The notes below the pieces were generated by a model. The model was given only the letters and a program-made list of their open reading frames with translations. It searched no databases and was not told the DNA's origin. A stretch of 64,000 nucleotides of DNA from Inquilinus ginsengisoli_A (GTDB lineage Bacteria; Pseudomonadota; Alphaproteobacteria; DSM-16000; Inquilinaceae): the NCBI RefSeq assembly GCF_031453975.1, contig NZ_JAVDPW010000012.1, forward strand, positions 124,001-188,000. Reading direction: 5' to 3'. Positions 53,283 to 59,830 of the stretch are shown here, in pieces. The stretch's first letter is position 1; each line of letters starts with the position of its first letter. The translations under genes were made by a program, and so were the position numbers.

Positions 53283-54464
53283 CTAACGGTCCAGCCGGTG
53301 CACGTCGTGGGTGACGACGCCGACCTCGGGCGACGGCCGGTCCAGCCGGCGCGGGTCGGCCAGGGTGCGGCGGATGTCGTCCAGGCCGCTCTGCCAATGC
53401 TCGCGCATCGCGTCGAGCCCGAACTCGTAGTCCTTGGAATGGCCCTCATAGGCCTTGGTCTGGTAGATCAGGTGGACGATGTTGTAGGCGCGATGGCAGG
53501 CCAGGTCGGCGATGGCCTTGATCTCCGGGTCCTGCTTCGCCTCCTCCGGCAGCTTCTCCATCACCCGCTGCAGCGCCTGGCGCATCTTCTGCATCTGCAT
53601 CATGTAGGTGGTGATGGCGCGGGTGCGGCTGGAATACTGGATGTCCTTCTGCCGGCTCGACACCTCCATGAGGTCGTCGGGCAACCGGCCCTTGGCCGAC
53701 CACAGGTCGACCTGGAAGGTCAGGGTGTCGCGCCGCGGCTCAGTCGACAGCACATAGGACAGGGGGGTGTTGGAGACCACGCCGCCGTCCCAATAGTGCT
53801 CGCCGTCGATCTCGATGGCGGGGAAGCCGGGCGGCAGGGCGCCCGACGCCATGAAGTGCTCCGGCCCCAGCCGCCGCTCGCTCGTGTCGAAATAGGTGAA
53901 GTTGCCGCTGCGGACATTGACCGCGCCGACGCTGACCCGCATCTCGCCGGAGTTCAGCCGGTCGAAATCGATCAGCCGCTCCAGCGTGTCGCGCAGTGGC
54001 GTGGTGTCGTAGAAGCTGGTGGCGGCGTCGCCGGCGAAGGGCGAGAGGTAGGGCGGCGGGAAGCGCGGCTTGAAGAAGCCGGGCTGGCCCTGGAACAGCG
54101 CCCTCATCGCCGCGACGGTGTTGTGGGCCGACCGCAGGTCGAAGGCGAAGGGCAGGTTTTCGGCCAGGCCCCCGGTGGCCGGCCATTCCACCGGCACGGC
54201 GCAGATCGTCTCCCAGAACTCGCGCAGGCGGTCCACCCGCTCGGATTCGGGCGACCCGGCGATGACCGCGGTGTTCAGTGCGCCGATCGAGATGCCGGCC
54301 AGCCAGGTCGGGCGGATGCCGGCCTCGTGCAGCCCCTCATAGACCCCGGCCTGGTAGGCGCCCAGGGCACCGCCGCCCTGCAGCACCAGCGCCACCACGT
54401 CATAGGCCGGCAGGCCGACCTGTCCCGGTGCGCTCCGGGCCTGCTTCTGCTTCACGCCTCGCAT
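53283..54464 (-). CDS. patatin-like phospholipase with DUF3734
   Basis: Lipid acyl hydrolase of 393 residues using a Ser-Asp dyad. The oxyanion loop is LVLQGGGALGAYQAGVYEG, the nucleophile S59 is in GISIGAL, and D226 is in the DGG motif YWDGGVVSNTP. The C-terminal third (from about 260, RQKDIQYSSRTRAITTY) matches DUF3734, typical of alphaproteobacterial members sometimes linked to polyhydroxybutyrate metabolism. The start MRGVKQKQARS at 54464 has GAGGAG upstream; the longer frame is unlikely. Just downstream of the acetoacetate decarboxylase gene on the same strand, 66 bp apart. Confidence 0.9.
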   Translation of the reverse strand: MRGVKQKQARSAPGQVGLPAYDVVALVLQGGGALGAYQAGVYEGLHEAGIRPTWLAGISIGALNTAVIAGSPESERVDRLREFWETICAVPVEWPATGGLAENLPFAFDLRSAHNTVAAMRALFQGQPGFFKPRFPPPYLSPFAGDAATSFYDTTPLRDTLERLIDFDRLNSGEMRVSVGAVNVRSGNFTYFDTSERRLGPEHFMASGALPPGFPAIEIDGEHYWDGGVVSNTPLSYVLSTEPRRDTLTFQVDLWSAKGRLPDDLMEVSSRQKDIQYSSRTRAITTYMMQMQKMRQALQRVMEKLPEEAKQDPEIKAIADLACHRAYNIVHLIYQTKAYEGHSKDYEFGLDAMREHWQSGLDDIRRTLADPRRLDRPSPEVGVVTHDVHRLDR

Positions 54465-54530
54465 CCAGACAGTCTCCTCGGGGTCGGAGGGGCTCGATCC
54501 CCCGGGCCCCATCCTAAAGAATCGGCCGTG

Positions 54531-55268
54531 TCAGGCCAGGTAGTCGTGCACCACGGTGCCGAGGCCGAGGGTCAAATCGGCGACCAGGTGCTTGGCCGAC
54601 AGCACCTCCAGCACCGGCAGCTCGGCGATCGGCGCCAGCGCGTGCGGGTACAGGTCCAGCGCCGCCGGGCCGGTCCAGGCGCCCTTCACGGTGATGTCCT
54701 CGAGATAATATTTCACCAGCTCGCAGATCCGCGCGGTGCCGTCGACATGCGGGATGATCTTGAGCAGGAAGTTCGGCGCCCCCAGCCCCTTGGTCTCCGC
54801 CGCGAGGTCCAGGGTGCGGTGCTTGTAGCCCATGGTGCCGGTGGCGATGCGGATCGACCCGTAGTTCAGGGTGCCGACCAGCGTGTCGGTCTCCACCGCC
54901 AGGGTCGGCTGCGCCAGCTTCTTGGGGAAGCCCCACAGCTCGCGCCCGCCGGCGATCGGGGGGTGGTCGTTCAGGAACATCTGGTGGGTGTAGCCGCCGA
55001 GCTGGCCCTCGAACCGCACCGGGATGACCTGACCGCTCTCGGTGTAGTCGCCGAAGCCGGTCGAATCCGGCATGCGGATGAACTCGTAGTTCACCACCGG
55101 CTCGACGATCTCCAGCGGCTCCGGCACCACCCGGCGCAGCGCCTCGGGGTCGGTGCGGTAGCGGATGATGAAGTACTGGCGGTCGACGAAGCGGTACGGC
55201 CCGGGCGGGAAGGCCGGGCTGGTCAGCGGCATGGCGAAGGCGGTCTTCCGCACGGTCTCACGATCCAT
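54531..55268 (-). CDS. acetoacetate decarboxylase
   Basis: Enzyme of 245 residues that decarboxylates acetoacetate to acetone through a Schiff base. The catalytic lysine K116 with its neighbour K117 is in ELWGFPKKLAQP, as in the clostridial enzyme (K115/K116). FVDRQYFIIRYRTDPEALRR and YTHQMFLNDHPPIAGGRE are family features. The start MDRETVRKTAF at 55268 fits the family. Its neighbour is a DUF3734 patatin, and 3-hydroxybutyrate dehydrogenase lies 3 kb away, suggesting ketone-body or PHB breakdown. Some ADC-like proteins have other activities, so the product is inferred. Confidence 0.9.
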   Translation of the reverse strand: MDRETVRKTAFAMPLTSPAFPPGPYRFVDRQYFIIRYRTDPEALRRVVPEPLEIVEPVVNYEFIRMPDSTGFGDYTESGQVIPVRFEGQLGGYTHQMFLNDHPPIAGGRELWGFPKKLAQPTLAVETDTLVGTLNYGSIRIATGTMGYKHRTLDLAAETKGLGAPNFLLKIIPHVDGTARICELVKYYLEDITVKGAWTGPAALDLYPHALAPIAELPVLEVLSAKHLVADLTLGLGTVVHDYLA

Positions 55269-55451
55269 CCTGGTCGGTCCTCGGTTCGTTGTGCGCCGCA
55301 CAAAATGAGCCGGGCGGACCGGTGCGGGAAGCCGGAAAGCGTGGCGTTAAGGAAATTTCACGCGGCAGGTCATGGTCAACGGCCCCGGCCTGCGACCACT
55401 GATCCCCCAGCGACCGAATGCCTCTCCCCGACATGAGGAATAGAAGCCTCG

Positions 55452-55482
55452 TTGACTTGCATACGCCATCGCGGCGTAACAT
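55452..55482 (+). promoter_or_regulatory. possible sigma-70-type promoter upstream of the DUF465 gene
   Basis: TTGACT at 55452-55457 and TAACAT at 55477-55482, separated by 19 bp, slightly longer than optimal. This is 56 bp before the small DUF465 gene and in the A+T-richest part of the 269-bp gap after acetoacetate decarboxylase. Low certainty. Confidence 0.4.
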
Positions 55483-55537
55483 ATCGGAAATAGGAGGGGC
55501 CTGAACCACCGTCCAGCTTTTAACAGAGGAGCGAGAT

Positions 55538-55705
55538 ATGGCTGTTGCAGAGCGTATGGAAGCGCTTCGGACAAAGCATGCCGCCCTGGATCGTAACCTG
55601 GAAGACGCGATCCATCGACCGCTACCCGACGAGATCGAGGTTCTGCGGCTGAAGAAGGAAAAGCTGAGACTGAAGGATGAGATGGCGCGGTTGCACCACG
55701 CCTGA
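55538..55705 (+). CDS. DUF465/YdcH family protein, 55 residues
   Basis: A very short gene. It reads MAVAERMEALRTKHAALDRN, then LEDAIHRPLPDEIEVLRLKK and EKLRLKDEMARLHHA. The LRTKHAALDRNLE and basic LKKEKLRLKDEM parts are the YdcH pattern, like the protein at 48605. ATG 55538 has ACAGAGGAGCG upstream. A clear terminator follows at 55736. Function unknown; such proteins are abundant small helical hairpins. Confidence 0.88.
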   Translation: MAVAERMEALRTKHAALDRNLEDAIHRPLPDEIEVLRLKKEKLRLKDEMARLHHA

Positions 55706-55735
55706 CGAAGAGATCCCGGGGATCTCCGGATTTTC

Positions 55736-55770
55736 AAAGGCGGCGCTGGGGGGCGCCGCCTTTGTCATTT
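55736..55770 (+). terminator. intrinsic terminator of the small DUF465 gene
   Basis: Perfect 11-bp stem AAAGGCGGCGC with GCGCCGCCTTT, 6-base loop, then TTTGTCATTT. It lies 30 bp after the stop codon of the gene at 55538. Confidence 0.82.
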
Positions 55771-55849
55771 CAGGGCCCCGAGTCGGCCCCCGGGGCAGAT
55801 CCCGTTCCGGCGGACCCGGCGGAACGGTGACTCTGCCCGCCAGATCAGG

Positions 55850-56446
55850 CTAGTCTTCGCGGCCGTCCTCGGACTCGTCGTCGCCGTAGGACACGGTCGG
55901 CGTCGGGACCGCGCCCGGCGGCAGGTGGGCGCGAGCCTTGGTCAGGGCGGCATCCAGCTCCAGATAGGTGCACAGTCCCACCATCACCGGGCTGCGCGGC
56001 TTCAGGTTCGGCGAATTCCAATGCGACTTGTCGCGGATCGCCTGGATGGTCGGCTTGGTGGTGCCGATCAGCTTGCAGATCTGGGCATCCGACAGCTCGG
56101 GATGCTCCTTCAGCAGATAGGCGATGGCGTCCGGCTTGTCGCCGCGCTTGGTCACCGGGGTGTAGCGCGGGCCCTTGGAGCGGGCGACCGGCATCGGGAT
56201 GTCGGCGATGGCCATGCGCAGCCGGGCGTTCGGGTCGGCCTGGCAGCGCTCGATCTCGGCCTGGGTCAGCTGGCCGCTGGTCAGCGGGTCCAGCCCGACC
56301 ATGCCGATCGCGACCTCGCCGTCGGCGATGGCCCGGATCTCCAGCTCGTGCAGGCCGCAGAAGGCGGCGATCTGGTCGAAGCTCAGCGACGTGTTCTCAA
56401 CGAGCCAGACGGCGGTCGCCTTCGGCATCAGGGGTTGTTTGTTCAT
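55850..56446 (-). CDS. TrcR-type (DUF1013) cell-cycle transcriptional regulator
   Basis: Regulator of 198 residues of the DUF1013 family, named TrcR in alphaproteobacteria, where it takes part in cell-cycle gene control with CtrA/GcrA networks. Conserved parts are PLMPKATAVWLVENTSLSFD, QIAAFCGLHELEIRAIADGE, and a helix-turn-helix-like HPELSDAQICKLIGTTKPTI. The C-terminus is an acidic tail (DDESEDGRED). Length is normal. It stands alone. The family is restricted to alphaproteobacteria, which supports the taxonomic guess. Confidence 0.88.
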   Translation of the reverse strand: MNKQPLMPKATAVWLVENTSLSFDQIAAFCGLHELEIRAIADGEVAIGMVGLDPLTSGQLTQAEIERCQADPNARLRMAIADIPMPVARSKGPRYTPVTKRGDKPDAIAYLLKEHPELSDAQICKLIGTTKPTIQAIRDKSHWNSPNLKPRSPVMVGLCTYLELDAALTKARAHLPPGAVPTPTVSYGDDESEDGRED

Positions 56447-56593
56447 CGCCCGTGTTCTCCTCTGCGCAAAGCGATCCCGCCGCGACCGGCCGAGGCGGCC
56501 GACCTGTCCTCTCGCACTCGGACGTAAGGGAGGGGAGCGGGGTCGGCGCGGCGCCGCCCACTGTGCTCGACCTAGGGATGATGCGCCGCCGAG

Positions 56594-57595
56594 TCAAGCA
56601 AGGAGTACGATCTTGCCGACATGCGTGCTGCTTTCCATCAGCACATGGGCCTCCGCGGCCCGGGCCAGCGGGAAGGTGGCGTGCACCAGCGGGCGGATCC
56701 GCCCGGCCTCGATCAGCGGCCAGACCTCGGCCTGCAGGGCCGCCGCGATGGCGCCCTTCTCGGCGACGCTGCGCGGCCGCAGGGTCGATCCGGTCAGGGT
56801 CAGGCGCTTGACCATCACCTTCTGCAGGTCGATCTCGACCTTCCCGCCCTTCTGGAAGGCGATGCTGACCTGCCGGCCGTCGACCGCCAGCACGTCGATG
56901 TTGCGGGCGATGTAGTCGCCGCCGACCATGTCCAGGATCAGGTCGACGCCGCGGCCGCCGGTGGCCTGCTTGATCTCGGCGACGAAGTCCTGGGTGCGAT
57001 AGTCGATGGCGACATCGGCGCCGAGGTCAAGGCAGGCCTGGCACTTCTCGGCGCTGCCGGCGGTGACGAAGACGATGGCGCCCCAGGCCTTGGCCAGCTG
57101 GATCGCGGTGGTGCCGATGCCGCTCGACCCGCCATGCACCAGGAAGCGCTCGCCGGTCTGCAGCCGGCCGCGCTCGAACACGTTGGTCCAGACGGTGAAG
57201 AAGGTCTCGGGCAGCGCCGCCGCCTCGGTCATCGTCAGGCCCTTGGGCACCGGCAGGCATTGCGGCGCCGGGGCGACGCAGTATTCGGCATAGCCGCCGC
57301 CCGCGACCAGGGCGCAGACCGCGTCGCCGACCGACCAGCCGGCCACGCCGGACCCGATCGCGGCGAAGGTGCCGGCGACCTCCAGCCCGGGCAGCGGGCT
57401 GGCGCCCGGCGGCGGGTTGTAATGGCCGCGGCGCTGCAGCACGTCGGGCCGGTTCACCCCGGCGGCGGCGACCTTGATCAGGATCTCGCCGGCGCCCGGC
57501 AGCGGCAGCGGCATCGTCACCGGCTTCAGCACCTCCGGCGCGCCGGGGGTCTCGATCGCGATCGCGGTCATGGTCTGGGGCAGGGCGCTGGTCAT
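56594..57595 (-). CDS. NAD(P)H-quinone oxidoreductase, zinc-free MDR family
   Basis: Medium-chain dehydrogenase/reductase of 333 residues, quinone oxidoreductase (PIG3/QorA) type. GVNRPDVLQRRGHYNPPPGASP is characteristic of the PIG3 group, and the nucleotide loop is VHGGSSGIGTTAIQLAKAWGA. No zinc-binding cysteine cluster is present. Possible starts are 57595 (MTSALPQTM) or 57571 (MTAIAIETPG), the latter closer to the family average. Reduces quinones or enones with NADPH. Divergent from the DUF1192 gene across about 240 bp. Confidence 0.88.
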   Translation of the reverse strand: MTSALPQTMTAIAIETPGAPEVLKPVTMPLPLPGAGEILIKVAAAGVNRPDVLQRRGHYNPPPGASPLPGLEVAGTFAAIGSGVAGWSVGDAVCALVAGGGYAEYCVAPAPQCLPVPKGLTMTEAAALPETFFTVWTNVFERGRLQTGERFLVHGGSSGIGTTAIQLAKAWGAIVFVTAGSAEKCQACLDLGADVAIDYRTQDFVAEIKQATGGRGVDLILDMVGGDYIARNIDVLAVDGRQVSIAFQKGGKVEIDLQKVMVKRLTLTGSTLRPRSVAEKGAIAAALQAEVWPLIEAGRIRPLVHATFPLARAAEAHVLMESSTHVGKIVLLA

Positions 57596-57836
57596 CGGCT
57601 TGGCTTCCGGCTGCGGGAGGTTGGTGCGGATCATGGCCAGGACGGGCCATGACCGCGCGAGTCATGACCGAAATGTCACGCGGTCGTAATCCGGTCGTCG
57701 TATCGCGCGGCCTAAGGTCGCCCGTCGACTCTGGTGCGAAGGCCGGGGCGCGACTGCGCTCCAGGCTTGCCGATCCTCGCGCCGCCCGCGAGGATTGTCC
57801 ATCCGCTGCCTGAGAGCGTGGCCGAAGGAGATGGCG

Positions 57837-58019
57837 ATGGACCCGGAAGATCTCGAACCCCGCAACCGCAAGGCGCCGCTGAAGCCGCTCGACGCGCTGT
57901 CGGTCGCCGATCTCGAAGCCTATGTTGCCGAGCTGGAGGCCGAGATCGCCCGCGCCCGCGGCGTGATCGCCGGCAAGCAGAGCCACAAATCGGTGGCGGA
58001 CTCGCTGTTCAAGCGCTGA
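57837..58019 (+). CDS. DUF1192 family protein, 60 residues
   Basis: Small protein of the DUF1192 family found in alphaproteobacteria: MDPEDLEPRNRKAPLKPLDA, then LSVADLEAYVAELEAEIARAR and a basic end VADSLFKR. The helix forms a probable coiled coil. The second ATG (57837) is chosen because AAGGAG lies six bases upstream; the first ATG is directly at the ribosome-binding site. Function unknown. It is followed by 3-hydroxybutyrate dehydrogenase 47 bp downstream, and is perhaps co-transcribed with it. Confidence 0.85.
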   Translation: MDPEDLEPRNRKAPLKPLDALSVADLEAYVAELEAEIARARGVIAGKQSHKSVADSLFKR

Positions 58020-58066
58020 ACCGCCCCACCCCCCATGACACCCCCGCAAGCGTAAGGAACGGACCC

Positions 58067-58849
58067 ATGTTGAAGGGCAAGGTTGCGATCGTCACCGGAT
58101 CGACCAGCGGCATCGGCCTGGGCATCGCCAAGGTGCTGTCGGGCCAGGGCGCGGACATCGTGCTGAACGGTTTCGGCGACGCCGGCGAGATCGAGGCGAT
58201 CCGCGCCGGGATCGAGCGCGAGCATGGCGTGCGCGCGGTCTATGACGGCGCCGACATGTCGAAGGGCGACGCGGTGCGCGGCCTGGTCGCCGCGACGGTC
58301 AAGAAGCTCGGCCGGGTCGACATCCTGGTGAACAACGCCGGCATCCAGTTCACCGCCCCGGTCGAGGAGTTCCCGGCCGAGAAGTGGGACGCGATCCTGG
58401 CGATCAACCTGTCGGCGGCGTTCCACGGCATCGCCGCGGCGATCCCTGAGATGAAGCGGCAGGGCTGGGGCCGGATCATCAACATCGCCTCGGCGCACGG
58501 CCTGGTGGCCTCGACCCACAAGGCGGCCTATGTCGCGGCCAAGCACGGGCTGGTCGGGCTGACCAAGGTGGTGGGGCTGGAGAATGCCGGCAACGGCATC
58601 ACCTGCAACGCGGTCTGCCCCGGCTGGGTGCTGACGCCGCTGGTCGAGAAGCAGATCGCCGCGATCGCCGCGGACAAGAAGATCAGCCAGGACGACGCGA
58701 CCAAGCAGCTGCTGGGCGAGAAGCAGCCCTCGATGACCTTCGTGACGCCGGAGCAGCTGGGCGCCACCGTCGCCTTCCTGTGCTCGCCGGCGGCCGACCA
58801 GATCACCGGCACCGCCATCTCGGTCGATGGCGGCTGGACCGCCCAGTAA
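58067..58849 (+). CDS. bdhA: 3-hydroxybutyrate dehydrogenase
   Basis: NAD-dependent short-chain dehydrogenase of 260 residues that oxidises D-3-hydroxybutyrate to acetoacetate in PHB and ketone-body breakdown. The cofactor motif is TGSTSGIGLGIA near 9-20, then NNAGIQ, the serine in IINIASAHGLVAS and the YxxxK tyrosine in AAYVAAKHGLVG. NAVCPGWVLTPLVEKQI and the IAADKKISQDDATKQLLGEK-like insertion are specific to 3-hydroxybutyrate dehydrogenases. ATG 58067 follows TAAGGAACGG. Its product acetoacetate is the substrate of the decarboxylase at 54531. Confidence 0.93.
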   Translation: MLKGKVAIVTGSTSGIGLGIAKVLSGQGADIVLNGFGDAGEIEAIRAGIEREHGVRAVYDGADMSKGDAVRGLVAATVKKLGRVDILVNNAGIQFTAPVEEFPAEKWDAILAINLSAAFHGIAAAIPEMKRQGWGRIINIASAHGLVASTHKAAYVAAKHGLVGLTKVVGLENAGNGITCNAVCPGWVLTPLVEKQIAAIAADKKISQDDATKQLLGEKQPSMTFVTPEQLGATVAFLCSPAADQITGTAISVDGGWTAQ

Positions 58850-58868
58850 GGCAAGCAACAGCTTGCAG

Positions 58869-58903
58869 CGTAGGTTGGGTTCGCTTCGCGAGCCCAACCT
58901 ACG
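58869..58903. repeat. short dispersed palindrome (AGGTTGGGTTCGC type), copy 2
   Basis: CGTAGGTTGGGTTCGC, loop TTC, GCGAGCCCAACCTACG: a 16-bp stem with one G-T pair. It is the partner of 50105-50133 and follows the 3-hydroxybutyrate dehydrogenase gene, so it may stabilise or end that transcript. Confidence 0.8.
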
Positions 58904-58924
58904 TCCGGGGAGCGACCGCTCCCT

Positions 58925-58953
58925 CTTGAACCTGGAATTCATCCTCCCCAAAT
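58925..58953 (+). promoter_or_regulatory. probable RpoH (sigma-32) heat-shock promoter
   Basis: CTTGAA at 58925-58930, 15-bp spacer, CCCCAAAT at 58946-58953. This closely matches the sigma-32 pattern CTTGAA-N13-15-CCCCATNT. It is 98 bp upstream of the small heat-shock protein start and just before the hairpin leader. Transcription would begin near 58960. Confidence 0.65.
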
Positions 58954-58959
58954 CGATGG

Positions 58960-59050
58960 TCGTGGCGGCGCCCGGACGGGGTCGCCACGATCGCAAACCG
59001 CGGCGCGACCATTCCGGTGCGCCGCTCGGTATCGCTCAACGGAGGATATC
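58960..59050 (+). promoter_or_regulatory. ROSE-type RNA thermometer in the hsp20 leader (candidate)
   Basis: Three consecutive hairpins end at the ribosome-binding site. I: TCGTGGCG (58960-58967) with CGCCACGA (58983-58990). II: GCGGCGC (59000-59006) with GCGCCGC (59019-59025) and an inner ACC/GGT. III: TATC-G-CT (59030-59036) pairs with AG-GATA (59043-59048), leaving G59034 bulged and locking up the GGAGG at 59041-59045; G59028-C59050 and G59029-U59049 extend it. The UCGCU facing AGGA with a bulged G is the ROSE signature, which melts at heat-shock temperature. Confidence 0.7.
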
Positions 59051-59051
59051 C

Positions 59052-59513
59052 ATGCGTACTCTCGACCTTTCCCCGCTTTTCCGGTCCACCATCGGCATCG
59101 ACCGCATGTCGCGGCTGCTCGATTCCGCGCTGCAGTCCGACACCGCGGCGCCGTCCTATCCCCCCTACAACATCGAGAAGCTCGGCGACGACGCCTACCG
59201 CATCAGCATGGCGGTGGCCGGCTTCGGTGAGGACGACATCGAGGTGGTGACCTCGGAGAACACGCTTACCGTGCGCGCCAAGACGGCCTCCGAGGAGGAG
59301 GAGAAGGCCCGCAGCTTCCTGCATCGCGGGATTGCCGGCCGCGCCTTCGAGCGCCGCTTCCAGCTCGCCGACTACATCAAGGTGACCGGCGCGACCCTGG
59401 TGAACGGGCTGCTCAACATCGATCTGGTCCGTGAGGTGCCGGAGGCGCAGAAGCCCCGCACCGTGAAGATCGCCGTCGGCCCGGCCGCGGCGCCGAAGCA
59501 GCTCGCCGCCTGA
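59052..59513 (+). CDS. small heat-shock protein, Hsp20/alpha-crystallin family
   Basis: ATP-independent chaperone of 153 residues that holds unfolding proteins. The alpha-crystallin domain covers about 36-140 (YPPYNIEKLGDDAYRISMAV, GRAFERRFQLADYIKVTGATLVNGLL shown in part). The start is close to IbpA: MRTLDLSPLFRSTIGIDRM. C-terminal RTVKIAV carries a variant of the IxI anchor. The ATG at 59052 has GGAGG upstream, hidden in a hairpin. The sigma-32-like promoter and thermometer indicate heat induction at both transcription and translation. A strong terminator follows. Confidence 0.93.
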   Translation: MRTLDLSPLFRSTIGIDRMSRLLDSALQSDTAAPSYPPYNIEKLGDDAYRISMAVAGFGEDDIEVVTSENTLTVRAKTASEEEEKARSFLHRGIAGRAFERRFQLADYIKVTGATLVNGLLNIDLVREVPEAQKPRTVKIAVGPAAAPKQLAA

Positions 59514-59830
59514 TCCCTTCGCGGACGGGGGCCGTCACTGACAGCCCCCGTTCCGGAGACGCGCTAGAAGAAAGAGGGCCGCTTTTTTGCGGCCCTCGTT
59601 TTTTTGAAGCCTCGCCTGCTCAACTCGAGCATTGCCGCGACGATAGGTTTGCTGCGGACGTGACGTCAAGTCCCCGTTTGGGTCAGAAAAACCCTTTGTT
59701 TTGAATGATTTTCACCTGTTCACGGGCGACGTGGCCGCGCGGTGCGTCGCAAGCACGCCAAATGATTCTAAAAATGTAATATTCCCGGACGCTTGCCATT
59801 CCCGGCTCAGACCGGGCCACAACGGGAACG
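59514..59830. other. non-coding gap between convergent hsp20 and acyl-CoA synthetase genes
   Basis: 317 bp without a supportable gene. It contains a hairpin ACGGGGGC/GCCCCCGT (59525-59551), then the terminator at 59574-59605. From about 59640 to 59810 base composition drops well below the surroundings in G+C, with stretches such as GATTCTAAAAATGTAATATT and CCTTTGTTTTGAATGATTTT. No open frame with a ribosome-binding site was found there. It might hold a small RNA or decayed foreign DNA. Confidence 0.5.
59574..59605 (+). terminator. intrinsic terminator of hsp20
   Basis: GAGGGCCGC (59574-59582), T6 loop, GCGGCCCTC (59589-59597) and a run of seven T at 59599-59605. A textbook terminator, 60 bp after the hsp20 stop; the A-run on the left could also serve the minus strand. 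Confidence 0.92.
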
